Below are positions 50,586 to 59,574 of a stretch of DNA of 59,767 nucleotides, piece after piece. The DNA is from a bacterium. GTDB taxonomy: Bacteria; Cyanobacteriota; Vampirovibrionia; Gastranaerophilales; Gastranaerophilaceae. The translations under genes and the position numbers were made by a program. Under the pieces are notes generated by a model. The model was given only the letters and a program-made list of their open reading frames with translations. It ran no database searches and had not been told where the DNA came from. Every line of letters starts with the position of its first letter. Position 1 is the stretch's first letter. The DNA lies in assembly GCA_017478515.1 (NCBI GenBank), contig JAFVDH010000031.1:1-59767 (forward strand), written 5' to 3'.

Positions 50586-52568
50586 ATGGGTACAAATGCA
50601 GTTTCAGGGCAACAAACACAAAATTTAGAACTCTTATTGCAAAAGCGTAAAGCTGCGTATACATCTGCACAAATGCAGATTAAATCTATTCAGCAGGAAT
50701 TGGAAACTATTAGAGGCCAAGAAACTGAAGCCAGAGCTGAATTGCCGAAGCTTACAGATGAACAAGCGACAAAAATAATGATTTTGTCGAATATGAAAGT
50801 AAAAACAGAGCCGATAAAACCTGATGAACCTAAAAAAGTTGATGCTCCTCAGGGAGATTGCCCAGAAGTTCCGAAACAGGGCGAAGCAAGCGAGGAGCAA
50901 ATAAGAGCTGCGTCGCTTAAAAAAGATGCATGGGTAAGACAAGATCGTGACTATAAAGAATATAATGAGACAACACTTCCAAAATATAAAGCTGATTTGA
51001 GAAAATATGAAGAAGATAAAGTAGAGTTTGCAAAATTTCAAGCACTAAAAGCAGAAATTGAAAACGACGAATCTCTACCTAAAGATGTAAAAGCTAATCT
51101 TGACAAGTTAATCAAAGCTGCAGAAACGACAGAGGAAAAATTAAAGGCTCTTGGAGATGAATATGATTTTAATTATGCTGAATATCAACAATTAACACAG
51201 GATATGGCACAAGCTAAATTAGATGTTACATTGCGTGAAAAGGGTGATGCATCTATTACAGGCGGTGGTAATGACTGCTTGTCTAAAAATGTCAGAGATA
51301 TGGTAAATCAATATGGTATAAATGGTCTTGATGTAAGTAGTATTGACTTAAGTAAATATGAAAACAACGGAACAATTGATACGGAGAGACTTAAAGAGGA
51401 TTTATTAGCTTTAAAAGGTAATGCTACTGCTGATATAAAGAAGATTGGGACTACTATAGAAAGTTCTCTAGATAGAACTAATTCTTATTTTAGACATATG
51501 AAAGCCGGTGATTCAGAAACATTTAGGAGCACTAAAGCAGGTGAATTTGGATTTGACTTAAACACAAGCGATGACTTTGGTGAAGATTTTGGTAACAAAA
51601 TGAATGCATTGTTGGCTAATGCAAAACCAAAACCAATTGAAGAATCGTCTGATGCAGGACAATCTACAGTAGTTAAATCTGATGTTGCAACAAATCCAAA
51701 TGATAAATATAAAGCAGGCAATAATGGAGAAATAACTCTGCCAAGAGGTATGGATATCAGAGTTGGTGTAAATAATGGCTCTGGCGAGGATGGCAATGGT
51801 AATGGTGAAAGAGCTATGTCTCTTGAAAGTTACGGTATTGTCAAAGGCGAAGATGGTCAATATTATCGTGCTAAAAAAGATCCTGAAACAGGTGAATTAG
51901 TTCCTAGAGATAATCGTGCCTTTTCAGCAGATGAAATTAATAAATATTTTAGAACTATAGAAAATAATGTTGATTCAAGCTATTCAAAATGGTTACAAAG
52001 AGCTCAAGATTTAGGTGCTCAAGTAGATATTGATGCAGTTATTAAAGGTCAAGCTGATCCTACAAAAGCTTTAAAAACAGCTGTTAAAAAAGCTGAAACT
52101 GCTAACAAATATGCTACAGAAATTCAACAATATGGACTAAACCCGGATAATTATGCAACGGCTTCTGATCTTAAGGCTGCTATAGAAGCTGCTAAAAAAC
52201 AGCCTCAGAGAAAAACTGCAGTTCAACCTGATGCAGTAGTTGCTCCGCTTAATCCTGACCGTGTTTCAACTACTGTTGAACAAATAACTGTTTCAGGTTC
52301 TTCTGTTGTTAATATTGACCAAACTCTGGTAACTAGCACTTCACGTAAGCAAAATATATCTGTTTCGTCTTTACCAAGTGGTTTCCAATCAGTAGTTAAT
52401 GGTTATGAGGCATCAAGCGGAACTTCTGTATTTAAATTTGATGGACAAAGAGCCGATACTTATTTGACATGGAATAAATCGGCTGATGGTACAACTTTTG
52501 AAATTGATATAGATGGTCAAAAATATAAGTTGTCACAAGATAAAACTACTTTGATACCAATACAATAA
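50586..52568 (+). CDS. Large coiled-coil protein of unknown function
   Basis: A 660-residue protein with AAGGAAG upstream of ATG 50586. Residues about 10-75 are a coiled coil (SAQMQIKSIQQELETIRGQE), followed by a Pro/Glu/Lys-rich stretch and further helices to about 250. A middle Gly/Asn-rich part (NNGSGEDGNGNGERAMSLES, near 420) and a beta-like C-terminal domain (SVVNIDQTLV, TYLTWNKSADGTTFEIDIDG) follow. It has no signal peptide or membrane helix. The promoter resembles that of the 37762 gene. A secreted effector or structural role is possible; no family is recognised. Confidence 0.8.
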   Translation: MGTNAVSGQQTQNLELLLQKRKAAYTSAQMQIKSIQQELETIRGQETEARAELPKLTDEQATKIMILSNMKVKTEPIKPDEPKKVDAPQGDCPEVPKQGEASEEQIRAASLKKDAWVRQDRDYKEYNETTLPKYKADLRKYEEDKVEFAKFQALKAEIENDESLPKDVKANLDKLIKAAETTEEKLKALGDEYDFNYAEYQQLTQDMAQAKLDVTLREKGDASITGGGNDCLSKNVRDMVNQYGINGLDVSSIDLSKYENNGTIDTERLKEDLLALKGNATADIKKIGTTIESSLDRTNSYFRHMKAGDSETFRSTKAGEFGFDLNTSDDFGEDFGNKMNALLANAKPKPIEESSDAGQSTVVKSDVATNPNDKYKAGNNGEITLPRGMDIRVGVNNGSGEDGNGNGERAMSLESYGIVKGEDGQYYRAKKDPETGELVPRDNRAFSADEINKYFRTIENNVDSSYSKWLQRAQDLGAQVDIDAVIKGQADPTKALKTAVKKAETANKYATEIQQYGLNPDNYATASDLKAAIEAAKKQPQRKTAVQPDAVVAPLNPDRVSTTVEQITVSGSSVVNIDQTLVTSTSRKQNISVSSLPSGFQSVVNGYEASSGTSVFKFDGQRADTYLTWNKSADGTTFEIDIDGQKYKLSQDKTTLIPIQ

Positions 52569-52617
52569 AACATTAACTAATGTAAATATTTTAAACATGA
52601 AATAGCAATTTTTGGGA

Positions 52618-52645
52618 TTGAGCGTACTATATACAGTATGCTCAA
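52618..52645 (+). promoter_or_regulatory. Hairpin enclosing a start codon
   Basis: TTGAGCGTACT (52618-52628) and AGTATGCTCAA (52635-52645) pair over 10 of 11 positions plus a wobble, around a 6-nt loop. The ATG of the next gene (52638) lies in the 3' arm. As DNA it is also a palindromic operator candidate. Confidence 0.55.
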
Positions 52646-53834
52646 TCCTATTAGTGTGTTACAGTCGAAGTTTATTATTCCTGAATTCTCTGCTAAAGCT
52701 GTGTCTAATCCTATTAAAAACACCGCTTTGCAAGCTGACACTTTCGTTCGCTCAAAGGCTAATATTTCTTTTACTTCCGTTGATGACACTAAAGAGGGTA
52801 GAGCTATTCGTGAATTGGGCGGTGTTCCGTGCCCTTACACAGGCGTTCCTATTATTAACGGTAAAGAAGTTTCTCATCTTAACAAAAAAACACTATCAGG
52901 TACAGCACAAGAGTCTGTTGCTTTGTTAAAACCTTTTGAAGATAGAATGCAGCCTGTTGAAAAACAAGTTTTTGGTATTATTGAAACATTGAGCAAAAAA
53001 AATCCGAAGAAAAATCTTCGTCAAGTTTTAGACATTGTTCGTCCTGAACATTTAGAGAATATTAAGAATATTGAGACTAATGTACTTAACAAAATGAGCG
53101 AAATAAAAATTAATGATGAAAAAGATTCTGATAAAGTCTTTAACCTTTTGTACGAATCTAAAAACATTATTGATAAACAAGATGCTAACTATATTTTCCG
53201 CAGAAGAAGATTTATGGAAAAATTAGACGGCATTACTTCTACAATGAAAGAGCAAGACAAGGCTCAACAGTTAAAAGACCTTGCAGAAGAACTTCCTCGT
53301 GCACATGACACGGTTAGTTCTTTTATTGTTAAATTTACCCAAAAAGACCCGAATACTAAAAAAGAAAAAGAACCTTGGCAAATAGGTCAGGCTCTTGTTC
53401 AATCTTCTGTAGGTTCTATTGAACACATCAGATGCAGACATCCTAAAGATGGTTCTGAACCTGGTGCTAATAATATTTCTAATTATATTTATGCGTCTAA
53501 GGCTGCTAATTCGTTGAGAGGCAATATGCCTCTTCCTCAATGGATTGAAAAACACCCTGAGGTTAAAGATAATATGCAAAAATACATGGATGGCGTTATT
53601 GAAAAAATTAACAATAAGCAGGCTATGAAAGGTTTTAGAGCTTATCCTATTGTTGTTGCTAAAACTATTGAAAAAGAATCTAACGGTATGATTAAGCTTG
53701 ATACTTCTAAATTAAAAGTTTCTAAACAAGAAGTTAATGAGGCTCTTATCAGATATGGTTTAAAAGAGTCTTCTATAAGAGCATCAAGAAAATCTCAAGA
53801 ATATATCCCCGGTAAATTCTCCCTTGTTGCATAG
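52638..53834 (+). CDS. HNH-nuclease-like protein, family uncertain
   Basis: A 398-residue protein without a signal peptide. Residues 62-80 (GVPCPYTGVPIINGKEVSH) resemble a first zinc-knuckle half, a long helical insert follows, and 258-300 (SIEHIRCRHPKDGSEPGANN, then NYIYASKAANSLRGN) resemble an HNH core with His263 and Asn291. The second Cys pair is missing, so metal binding and activity are uncertain. No clear ribosome binding site exists, and the start codon lies in a hairpin. It may be lineage-specific; the role (effector, defence or other) is unknown. Confidence 0.75.
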   Translation: MLNPISVLQSKFIIPEFSAKAVSNPIKNTALQADTFVRSKANISFTSVDDTKEGRAIRELGGVPCPYTGVPIINGKEVSHLNKKTLSGTAQESVALLKPFEDRMQPVEKQVFGIIETLSKKNPKKNLRQVLDIVRPEHLENIKNIETNVLNKMSEIKINDEKDSDKVFNLLYESKNIIDKQDANYIFRRRRFMEKLDGITSTMKEQDKAQQLKDLAEELPRAHDTVSSFIVKFTQKDPNTKKEKEPWQIGQALVQSSVGSIEHIRCRHPKDGSEPGANNISNYIYASKAANSLRGNMPLPQWIEKHPEVKDNMQKYMDGVIEKINNKQAMKGFRAYPIVVAKTIEKESNGMIKLDTSKLKVSKQEVNEALIRYGLKESSIRASRKSQEYIPGKFSLVA

Positions 53835-53856
53835 TATCTTCTAATAATAATTTTGA

Positions 53857-54065
53857 TAATTATATACAAGTCTACAAAAATAATAAAAATATTATATCTT
53901 TATTGAACTTCGTAAATTCGTTTATTGAAACAATTACAAAACCTCATTTGTTTGAGTGTGTAAACACGAGTTATGAGGTTTGTGGTTGAAATTAACGAAT
54001 TAGAAGTGATATATCGAATATAATATTTTTATTATTTTTTTGTAAACATTAACTAATATATAATT
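53857..54065 (+). repeat. MITE-like hairpin repeat, copy 2
   Basis: A roughly 210-bp element in opposite orientation to copy 1 (2635-2858). AATTATATA is inverted at both ends. The central stem is GTGT-GTAA-ACAC where copies 1 and 3 have GTGC-GTAA-GCAC. CCTCAT with ATGAGG pairs further out. It fills the gap between the HNH-like gene and gdhA. Confidence 0.85.
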
Positions 54066-54068
54066 GAA

Positions 54069-54100
54069 AGCGGGCGGAAAAATTTCCGCCCGCTGATTTG
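54069..54100. terminator. Terminator of gdhA
   Basis: AGCGGGCGGAAA (54069-54080) pairs with TTTCCGCCCGCT (54083-54094). It is GC-rich and lies downstream of gdhA on the minus strand. Confidence 0.85.
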
Positions 54101-54120
54101 TGGATTATTAAGTGTTTTAT

Positions 54121-55473
54121 TTACACAACTCCTTGTGCTTTCATTGCTTCAGACAATTTTGAGAATGCCGCAATGTTTGCACCTGCTACGTAATTGTTTC
54201 CAAATCCGTATTCTTCTGCTGAGTCTTTACATGCTTTGAAGATGTTTGTCATTATCCCGTCTAATTTTTTATCTACCTCTTCAAATGTATAGTAATATCT
54301 CATTGAGTTTTGGCTCATTTCTATTGCAGAAGTTGCAACTCCGCCTGCGTTTGCTGCTTTTGCAGGGCCTACTAATACGCCTTTTTCTAAGAAATATTCT
54401 GTTGCTTCTTTTGTGCAAGGCATATTTGCTCCCTCTCCAACTGCTATAACGCCGTTTTCTACAAGTTTTTTTGCAGAATTTAATGTTACTTCATTTTGTG
54501 TTGCACACGGTAGTGCTATATCGGTTTTGATTGTCCAGATAGGTGAATCTTCATCTGTTCTTTCCATATATTTAGCATCTTTGTGAACATCCAAATATTC
54601 TTTTATTCTGCCTCTTTTAACTTCTTTGATTTCTTTTACAAGGTCTAAATCTATACCGTTTTCGTCATATATGCATCCGTTAGAATCGCTTAATGCAACT
54701 ACTTTTCCGCCTAATTCGGTAACTTTTTGGCAAGCATAAATTGCAACATTGCCTGAACCTGAAATTGTTACTGTTTTTCCTGCAAAAGATTGATTACCGT
54801 TTGCTTTAAGCATTTCTCTCATAAAGTATGATAGACCAAAACCTGTTGCCTCTGTTCTTGCCAAAGAACCGCCGTATGACAAGCCTTTTCCTGTTAAAAC
54901 ACCGCCCTCGTAAGCGTTTCTTATTCTTTTAAATTGTCCGAACATGTAGCCGATTTCTCTTGCACCTGTTCCGATATCGCCTGCAGGAACGTCAACGTCT
55001 TGACCTATATGTCTTTGTAATTCAGTCATAAATGCTTGACAAAATGCCATTATTTCTCTGTCTGACTTGCCTTTAGGATCAAAATCAGAACCACCTTTTC
55101 CTCCGCCAATCGGTAATCCTGTTAATGCATTTTTAAAGATTTGTTCAAAGCCTAAGAACTTCATTATGCTTTGGTTTACTGTCGGGTGAAGTCTTAATCC
55201 GCCTTTGTATGGCCCGATTAATGAGCTGTATTGAACTCTGAATGCCCTGTTTACTTGTACCTGACCTTTGTCATCAACCCATGAAACTCTGAATGTTATA
55301 ATTCTTTCAGGTTCTACCATTCTTTCTAAAATTCCTAATTGTTCAAATTCTTTATGTTTTTCAACAACAGGTTCTATTGATGTTAAAACTTCTTCTACTG
55401 CCTGTAAATATTCAGGTTCGTTAGGGTTTTTCTTTTTTGTTTCTTCTAAAACTCTTTCTACGTATTTATTCAT
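54121..55473 (-). CDS. gdhA: NADP-type glutamate dehydrogenase
   Basis: A 450-residue hexameric enzyme that aminates 2-oxoglutarate with ammonia and NADPH. The substrate pocket PIGGGKGGSDFDPKGKSDRE, GYMFGQFKRIRN, and the nucleotide-binding GKTVTISGSGNVAIYA are conserved, in the pattern of small bacterial GdhA. I start at ATG 55473, preceded by GGGAGAG; an upstream in-frame ATG at 55497 adds 8 residues containing that site. It stands alone and provides the ammonium assimilation route. Confidence 0.96.
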   Translation of the reverse strand: MNKYVERVLEETKKKNPNEPEYLQAVEEVLTSIEPVVEKHKEFEQLGILERMVEPERIITFRVSWVDDKGQVQVNRAFRVQYSSLIGPYKGGLRLHPTVNQSIMKFLGFEQIFKNALTGLPIGGGKGGSDFDPKGKSDREIMAFCQAFMTELQRHIGQDVDVPAGDIGTGAREIGYMFGQFKRIRNAYEGGVLTGKGLSYGGSLARTEATGFGLSYFMREMLKANGNQSFAGKTVTISGSGNVAIYACQKVTELGGKVVALSDSNGCIYDENGIDLDLVKEIKEVKRGRIKEYLDVHKDAKYMERTDEDSPIWTIKTDIALPCATQNEVTLNSAKKLVENGVIAVGEGANMPCTKEATEYFLEKGVLVGPAKAANAGGVATSAIEMSQNSMRYYYTFEEVDKKLDGIMTNIFKACKDSAEEYGFGNNYVAGANIAAFSKLSEAMKAQGVV

Positions 55474-55655
55474 TTTCTCTCTCCCTTTAAATTTCATCCC
55501 TATAAATTTATACCATGATAAATTATAAAGTGGCTATATTTTCACATAATCTTAATAATTATAACGGGGAAAAGGAAATATTAATTTTTGTAAAGTGTGT
55601 TTTTGACACTATTGTTATGTTTCGGGATTTGGTGAAAAATATTTAAAACAAATTG

Positions 55656-55684
55656 TTGACTTAGAAATTTATTAATTGTATGAT
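55656..55684 (+). promoter_or_regulatory. Promoter of a free-standing small RNA
   Basis: TTGACT (55656-55661), 17 bp, TATGAT (55679-55684). No gene with a ribosome binding site follows. Confidence 0.75.
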
Positions 55685-55689
55685 TAAGG

Positions 55690-55821
55690 AGTGGATTTTA
55701 AAGTGTTTACAAAACACTAATACATTTACTCTCATATAAACTCCTAAACATATAACACATAACACTAAATAAAAATTAGGACATATAAAAGAAGTAGACT
55801 CTCGAAAGAGAGTTTTTTTTT
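55690..55821 (+). ncRNA. Candidate small RNA of about 130 nt
   Basis: Bounded by a good promoter and a strong terminator inside a 675-bp gene-free gap. The 5' part can fold as AGGAGT closing with ACTCCT around a hairpin AGTGTTT-ACA-AAACACT. The middle is A-rich and unpaired, and the 3' end is ACTCTC-GAAA-GAGAGT plus nine T. It does not match any RNA family I recognise (too short for 6S, no tmRNA or RNase P features). Confidence 0.6.
55798..55821 (+). terminator. Intrinsic terminator with GAAA tetraloop
   Basis: ACTCTC (55798-55803), GAAA loop, GAGAGT (55808-55813), then a run of T. Confidence 0.9.
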
Positions 55822-55864
55822 GACAAATTTTATTATTAATTATTGCCATTATATTAAATTTATG

Positions 55865-56046
55865 CCTGCAAAAATAATAAAATATTATATCTTTATTGAA
55901 CTTCGTAAATTCGTTTATTGAAACAATTACAAAACCGAATTTGTTTGAGTGCGTAAGCACGAGTTATGAGGTTTGTGGTTGAAATTAACGAATTAGAAGT
56001 GAAATATCAAATATAATATTTTATTATTTTTGCAGGCTTGTATATA
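55865..56046 (+). repeat. MITE-like hairpin repeat, copy 3
   Basis: A 172-bp core with a perfect 26-bp terminal inverted repeat (55865-55890 with 56011-56036) and extra flank CTTGTATATA. It has the same orientation and interior as copy 2, including the GTGC-GTAA-GCAC hairpin. It fills the gap before prfB. Confidence 0.88.
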
Positions 56047-56148
56047 TGCATTTATTAAATAAATACGTATAAAATACACTTAATAATATTTTTGTTGAAA
56101 TGTGTTTTAAATTTTGGCTAAGTTTTTGAATTGTTTACACAACAATTA

Positions 56149-57217
56149 TTATTTTTTTGATTTTAAATAACTTTCTATAAATCCATCGAGGTTTCCGTCC
56201 ATAACCCCGTCTACATCGCTGGTTTCGTGATTGGTTCTGTGGTCTTTAACCATTTTATACGGGTGAAAAACGTATGAGCGAATTTGCGAGCCGAAGTTTA
56301 TATCAAACACTTCGCCTTTTAGTTCTGCCAATTTCTTTTCGTGTTCTTGTTGTTTAATTTCAAGCAGTTTTGAGGCAAGGATTTGCATGGCATTTTCTTT
56401 GTTTTGCAGCTGCGAACGTTCTTGTTGGCATCTTACTACTATTCCTGTTGGCTTGTGAACTATTCTTACTGCTGTTTCAACTTTGTTTACGTTTTGTCCG
56501 CCTGCTCCTCCGGAACGCATTGTGTCTACTTCTATTTCTTCGGGCGGAATTGTTATTTTCTTTTCAAAGTCGGGAATTATCGGTGAAACCTCCAGTGAAG
56601 CAAAACTTGTTTGTCTTTTATTGCTTGAGTTAAAAGGAGAAAGTCTTACCAAGCGGTGCACACCTTTTTCGGCTTTTGCGTAGCCATAGGCATATTTTCC
56701 GCTTAATTTAATTGTTGCCGATTTTATTCCGGCTTCTTCCCCGTCTGATTTTTCAAGAAGTTCTGTTTTGTATCCTTTTATTTCTCCCCAGCGGGTGTAC
56801 ATTCTGAGAAGCATACTTGCCCAGTCTTGAGCATCTGTTCCTCCTGCTCCGGCATTAACTGTCAGGATTGCGTCGGCTTCATCATACTCTCCGTTCAGCA
56901 TTATTTTTATTTCAAAGCTATCAACTTCTTTTTCTGTTTGGTTTAATATTTCTTCTGTTTCTTTTATTAGCTCTTCATCGTTTAACTCTAAGGCTGTTCG
57001 GGCATCAGAAACTGCTCTTTCCCATCTGGAAATGTTTTCAAGATTATCTTTTATCTCTTTTGAGGTTTGACCGAGTTCATTGGCAAGTGCTTGGTTTGAC
57101 CAGCATTCCGGACTTTGGAGTTTATTTTCTATTTCTTTTAATTCCTGTGAGAGTTTTTCCGGGTCAAAGACACTCCTTTATTTTATTTATTCTGTTTTGT
57201 ATGTTATTTATTTCCAT
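56149..57217 (-). CDS. prfB: Peptide chain release factor 2, with programmed +1 frameshift
   Basis: RF2 ends translation at UAA and UGA. The gene starts at ATG 57217 ([17 protein letters not shown]), meets TGA at 57166-57164, and continues after a +1 shift on CTT-TGA-C to give 355 residues. The internal Shine-Dalgarno AAGGAG is placed one codon before CTT, as in E. coli. The SPF codon-recognition motif ([16 protein letters not shown]) and GGQ motif ([15 protein letters not shown]) are intact. The frameshift makes RF2 autoregulated: low RF2 slows UGA reading and promotes the shift. Confidence 0.96.
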
Positions 57218-57239
57218 ATGAAAATTATACTATAAAAAG

Positions 57240-57275
57240 TTGCTTTTTTTGTGTAGATTATTTAAAATAAATTTA
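57240..57275 (+). promoter_or_regulatory. Promoter giving a leaderless mRNA
   Basis: TTGCTT (57240-57245), 17 bp, TAAAAT (57263-57268), ending 7 nt before the ATG at 57275. It is divergent from prfB. Confidence 0.5.
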
Positions 57276-57967
57276 TGGCAAATGTTCAAGTAAATCAACA
57301 GATAAGTATTTTATTGAATACTCCTGACGGAGAAAAAATAATTTCTTCTTATATAAGAGAGGTTTATTCTGACAGGCTTGTTCTTAATCAGCCGCAAAAT
57401 TGGGAAGAAAATCTTTCTTTTCTTGAAGAGGGTGAAGAAATTAGAACAAAAATTTTTACCCGTTCGGGGGTTTTGCTTTATACTTCTGTTGTTTTAAATT
57501 CGCCTGTTGATGATAATTTTACTATCGAGTATAACGAAGAATTTGCAAACATTCTTCAACGTCGTGTATTCACTCGTGTTCCGATGGAAACTATTGTTGA
57601 CTGTGAATACGAAAAATTGGTTAGTGCAAAGCCTGTAAATACTTTTTCCGGCAGTGATATGGTCGAATTTTCAACACCTCTGTCATGTGAATTTGAAACA
57701 GAAGTTATTGAGGCCGAAACGGTTGATATAGGCGGCGGTGGTTTAAAAATTGTATCAAGTGTTAAACTGCCTGTTCAAAAAACTATTACTTTTAAAATTA
57801 ATCTTTTTGATGATATAATAGTTGCAAAAGGATTGGTTATTGAAAAAAATAATCTTCCTGAAAATCAATACGGTATTAAGTTTACTGAAATATCTGAAGA
57901 AGATAAAGATAAAATTATTAAAACATGTTTTAGAATAGACGGCATTCTTAACAGAAAATCGGATTAA
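57275..57967 (+). CDS. PilZ-domain protein, YcgR-like
   Basis: A 230-residue protein with an N-terminal YcgR-like beta domain (about 1-90) and a C-terminal PilZ domain. The c-di-GMP arginine motif QRRVFTRVPM (near 105) is intact. The second motif DxSxxG reads VDIGGGGLKI, with Gly in place of Ser, so binding may be altered. YcgR-type proteins brake flagellar motors, fitting the rod genes and fliI in this window. No ribosome binding site is seen. Confidence 0.82.
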   Translation: MANVQVNQQISILLNTPDGEKIISSYIREVYSDRLVLNQPQNWEENLSFLEEGEEIRTKIFTRSGVLLYTSVVLNSPVDDNFTIEYNEEFANILQRRVFTRVPMETIVDCEYEKLVSAKPVNTFSGSDMVEFSTPLSCEFETEVIEAETVDIGGGGLKIVSSVKLPVQKTITFKINLFDDIIVAKGLVIEKNNLPENQYGIKFTEISEEDKDKIIKTCFRIDGILNRKSD

Positions 57968-57970
57968 CAG

Positions 57971-59572
57971 ATGAAAAAACATACATTAGAAAATCTGGAT
58001 AGACAATTAAACGGTAAAAATAAAAAGAGCAAGGTTCAACAAGCTATTGAACAGTGCCAGTTAAGACTGCAAAATGACCCGACTAATGCAGATTTACATA
58101 TCAAACTTGGTGATTTGTATTTGGAGTGGCATTTGGATATTTCAAATACTTATCAATATATTGATGAGGCTATTACCGAGTACCAAAGAGCGTTGGAAAC
58201 TTACATAAATTCAGCAGAAATTTATTTTAAAATAGGTCAGGCTCAGTTTTTTAAGGGGGATTTGGATAAGGCTATAAATTATCTTAATACCGCAATAAAC
58301 AAAGACCCTGATTTGGGAAAAGCTTACTATCTTTTGGCCGAAACTTATACGAAAAAAGCCAGATTTTTAGAGGCTGTTTTTAATGCTAAAAAAGCCATAA
58401 AACACGCTCCGTTAACAAGTTCTTCGGCTCATAACCTGTTACACAATATATATAAATTGTCTTCTCACAGAAACCCTTTAAGATGGTGGGCTTCAAAATG
58501 GGAAGGATTTATGGCCTTTGTAACTTTGCCGTTTGACCGTTTTGCGATTAAAAATTTAATGAAATCGCTATCATATTTGAAATTTTTGCCTGTTCTTGTG
58601 AAAGGCTATTACATGGTTCAAACAAAAGGCTTGGATCAGGCGATTGATATTTATATTGATGCTATTGAAAAAGCTCCCGGATTTACGCCGTTGTATTGTC
58701 TTTTAGGTGATATTTACAGAACTATAGGTCAATATGATAACGCTATAACTGAATATAAAATGGCTATTTGGATTGATAGCTTGAATATTCCTGCTTATCG
58801 CCATCTTTGTCAGGCGTATGAAGAACAGGGCGACTATGACAGTGCTATAGAAACTTATCAAAAATTGATTACTATATTGCCTACTATGCCTGAATTCCAC
58901 TCTAATTTGGCAAATTTATACTATGTTAAAGGTGAAATTAAAGAAGCAATTTCTCACTATCAATCTGCAATTACTCTAAATCCTAACAGAGTTTGGACAT
59001 CTGTTATTACTCAAACATTAGGCTTTGTTTATCAGGAAAATAAAAAGGACTTGGATGCTGCAATCAGTGCTTATCAGAGTGCTTACCTTTTAACACCTGA
59101 AGATATCGATATATATATAAATTTGGGTTCAGCTTTTTATGATAAAGAAGATTATGAAAATGCATTAACCGTGTATAGAAGTGCTCTTGATTTAGACCCT
59201 GCAAATGCTAAAATACACTGTAATTTAGGATTTTTGCATTGGGGCAAGGGAGATACTGATGAGGCTATTAAAGAATATAATTTGGCGATTGAAAATGACC
59301 CTAACTATGATATTGCCTATAACAATTTAGGGGTAATTTATCTTGATGACCTCGGAAGAGTTCCCGAATCAATTGAACTGTTTAAAAAATCAATTGAATG
59401 CAATCCTAACTATGCGTTGGCTCATTTTAACCTTGCCCGTGCAATTACTATTGTGGGCGATAAAATAGAGGCTGCTAAATTGTATCAAATTGCTCAGGAT
59501 ATAAATAAAGTTACAAATGAAATTGACCCTCAAGATATTACAAATAAAATTAATAACTTGTTTGAATCTTAA
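57971..59572 (+). CDS. TPR-repeat protein
   Basis: A 533-residue protein, 3 bp after the PilZ gene's stop, so almost certainly co-transcribed. About ten TPR units can be followed, for example KLGDLYLEWHLDISNTYQYI, YLNTAINKDPDLGKAYYLLA, and YRSALDLDPANAKIHCNLGF. A hydrophobic-aromatic interruption near residues 165-215 (WWASKWEGFMAFVTLPFDRF) may be a membrane-associated segment. It acts as a protein-interaction scaffold; the partner is unknown. Confidence 0.85.
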   Translation: MKKHTLENLDRQLNGKNKKSKVQQAIEQCQLRLQNDPTNADLHIKLGDLYLEWHLDISNTYQYIDEAITEYQRALETYINSAEIYFKIGQAQFFKGDLDKAINYLNTAINKDPDLGKAYYLLAETYTKKARFLEAVFNAKKAIKHAPLTSSSAHNLLHNIYKLSSHRNPLRWWASKWEGFMAFVTLPFDRFAIKNLMKSLSYLKFLPVLVKGYYMVQTKGLDQAIDIYIDAIEKAPGFTPLYCLLGDIYRTIGQYDNAITEYKMAIWIDSLNIPAYRHLCQAYEEQGDYDSAIETYQKLITILPTMPEFHSNLANLYYVKGEIKEAISHYQSAITLNPNRVWTSVITQTLGFVYQENKKDLDAAISAYQSAYLLTPEDIDIYINLGSAFYDKEDYENALTVYRSALDLDPANAKIHCNLGFLHWGKGDTDEAIKEYNLAIENDPNYDIAYNNLGVIYLDDLGRVPESIELFKKSIECNPNYALAHFNLARAITIVGDKIEAAKLYQIAQDINKVTNEIDPQDITNKINNLFES

Positions 59573-59574
59573 TA

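Noticed and set aside
55661..55960. 99-codon minus-strand frame between gdhA and prfB
   Set aside because: Overlaps the small RNA candidate and repeat copy 3 and has no ribosome binding site.
56149..57217. prfB as a pseudogene because of the TGA at codon 18
   Set aside because: The CTT-TGA-C site with AAGGAG one codon upstream is the known programmed frameshift; both halves are intact.
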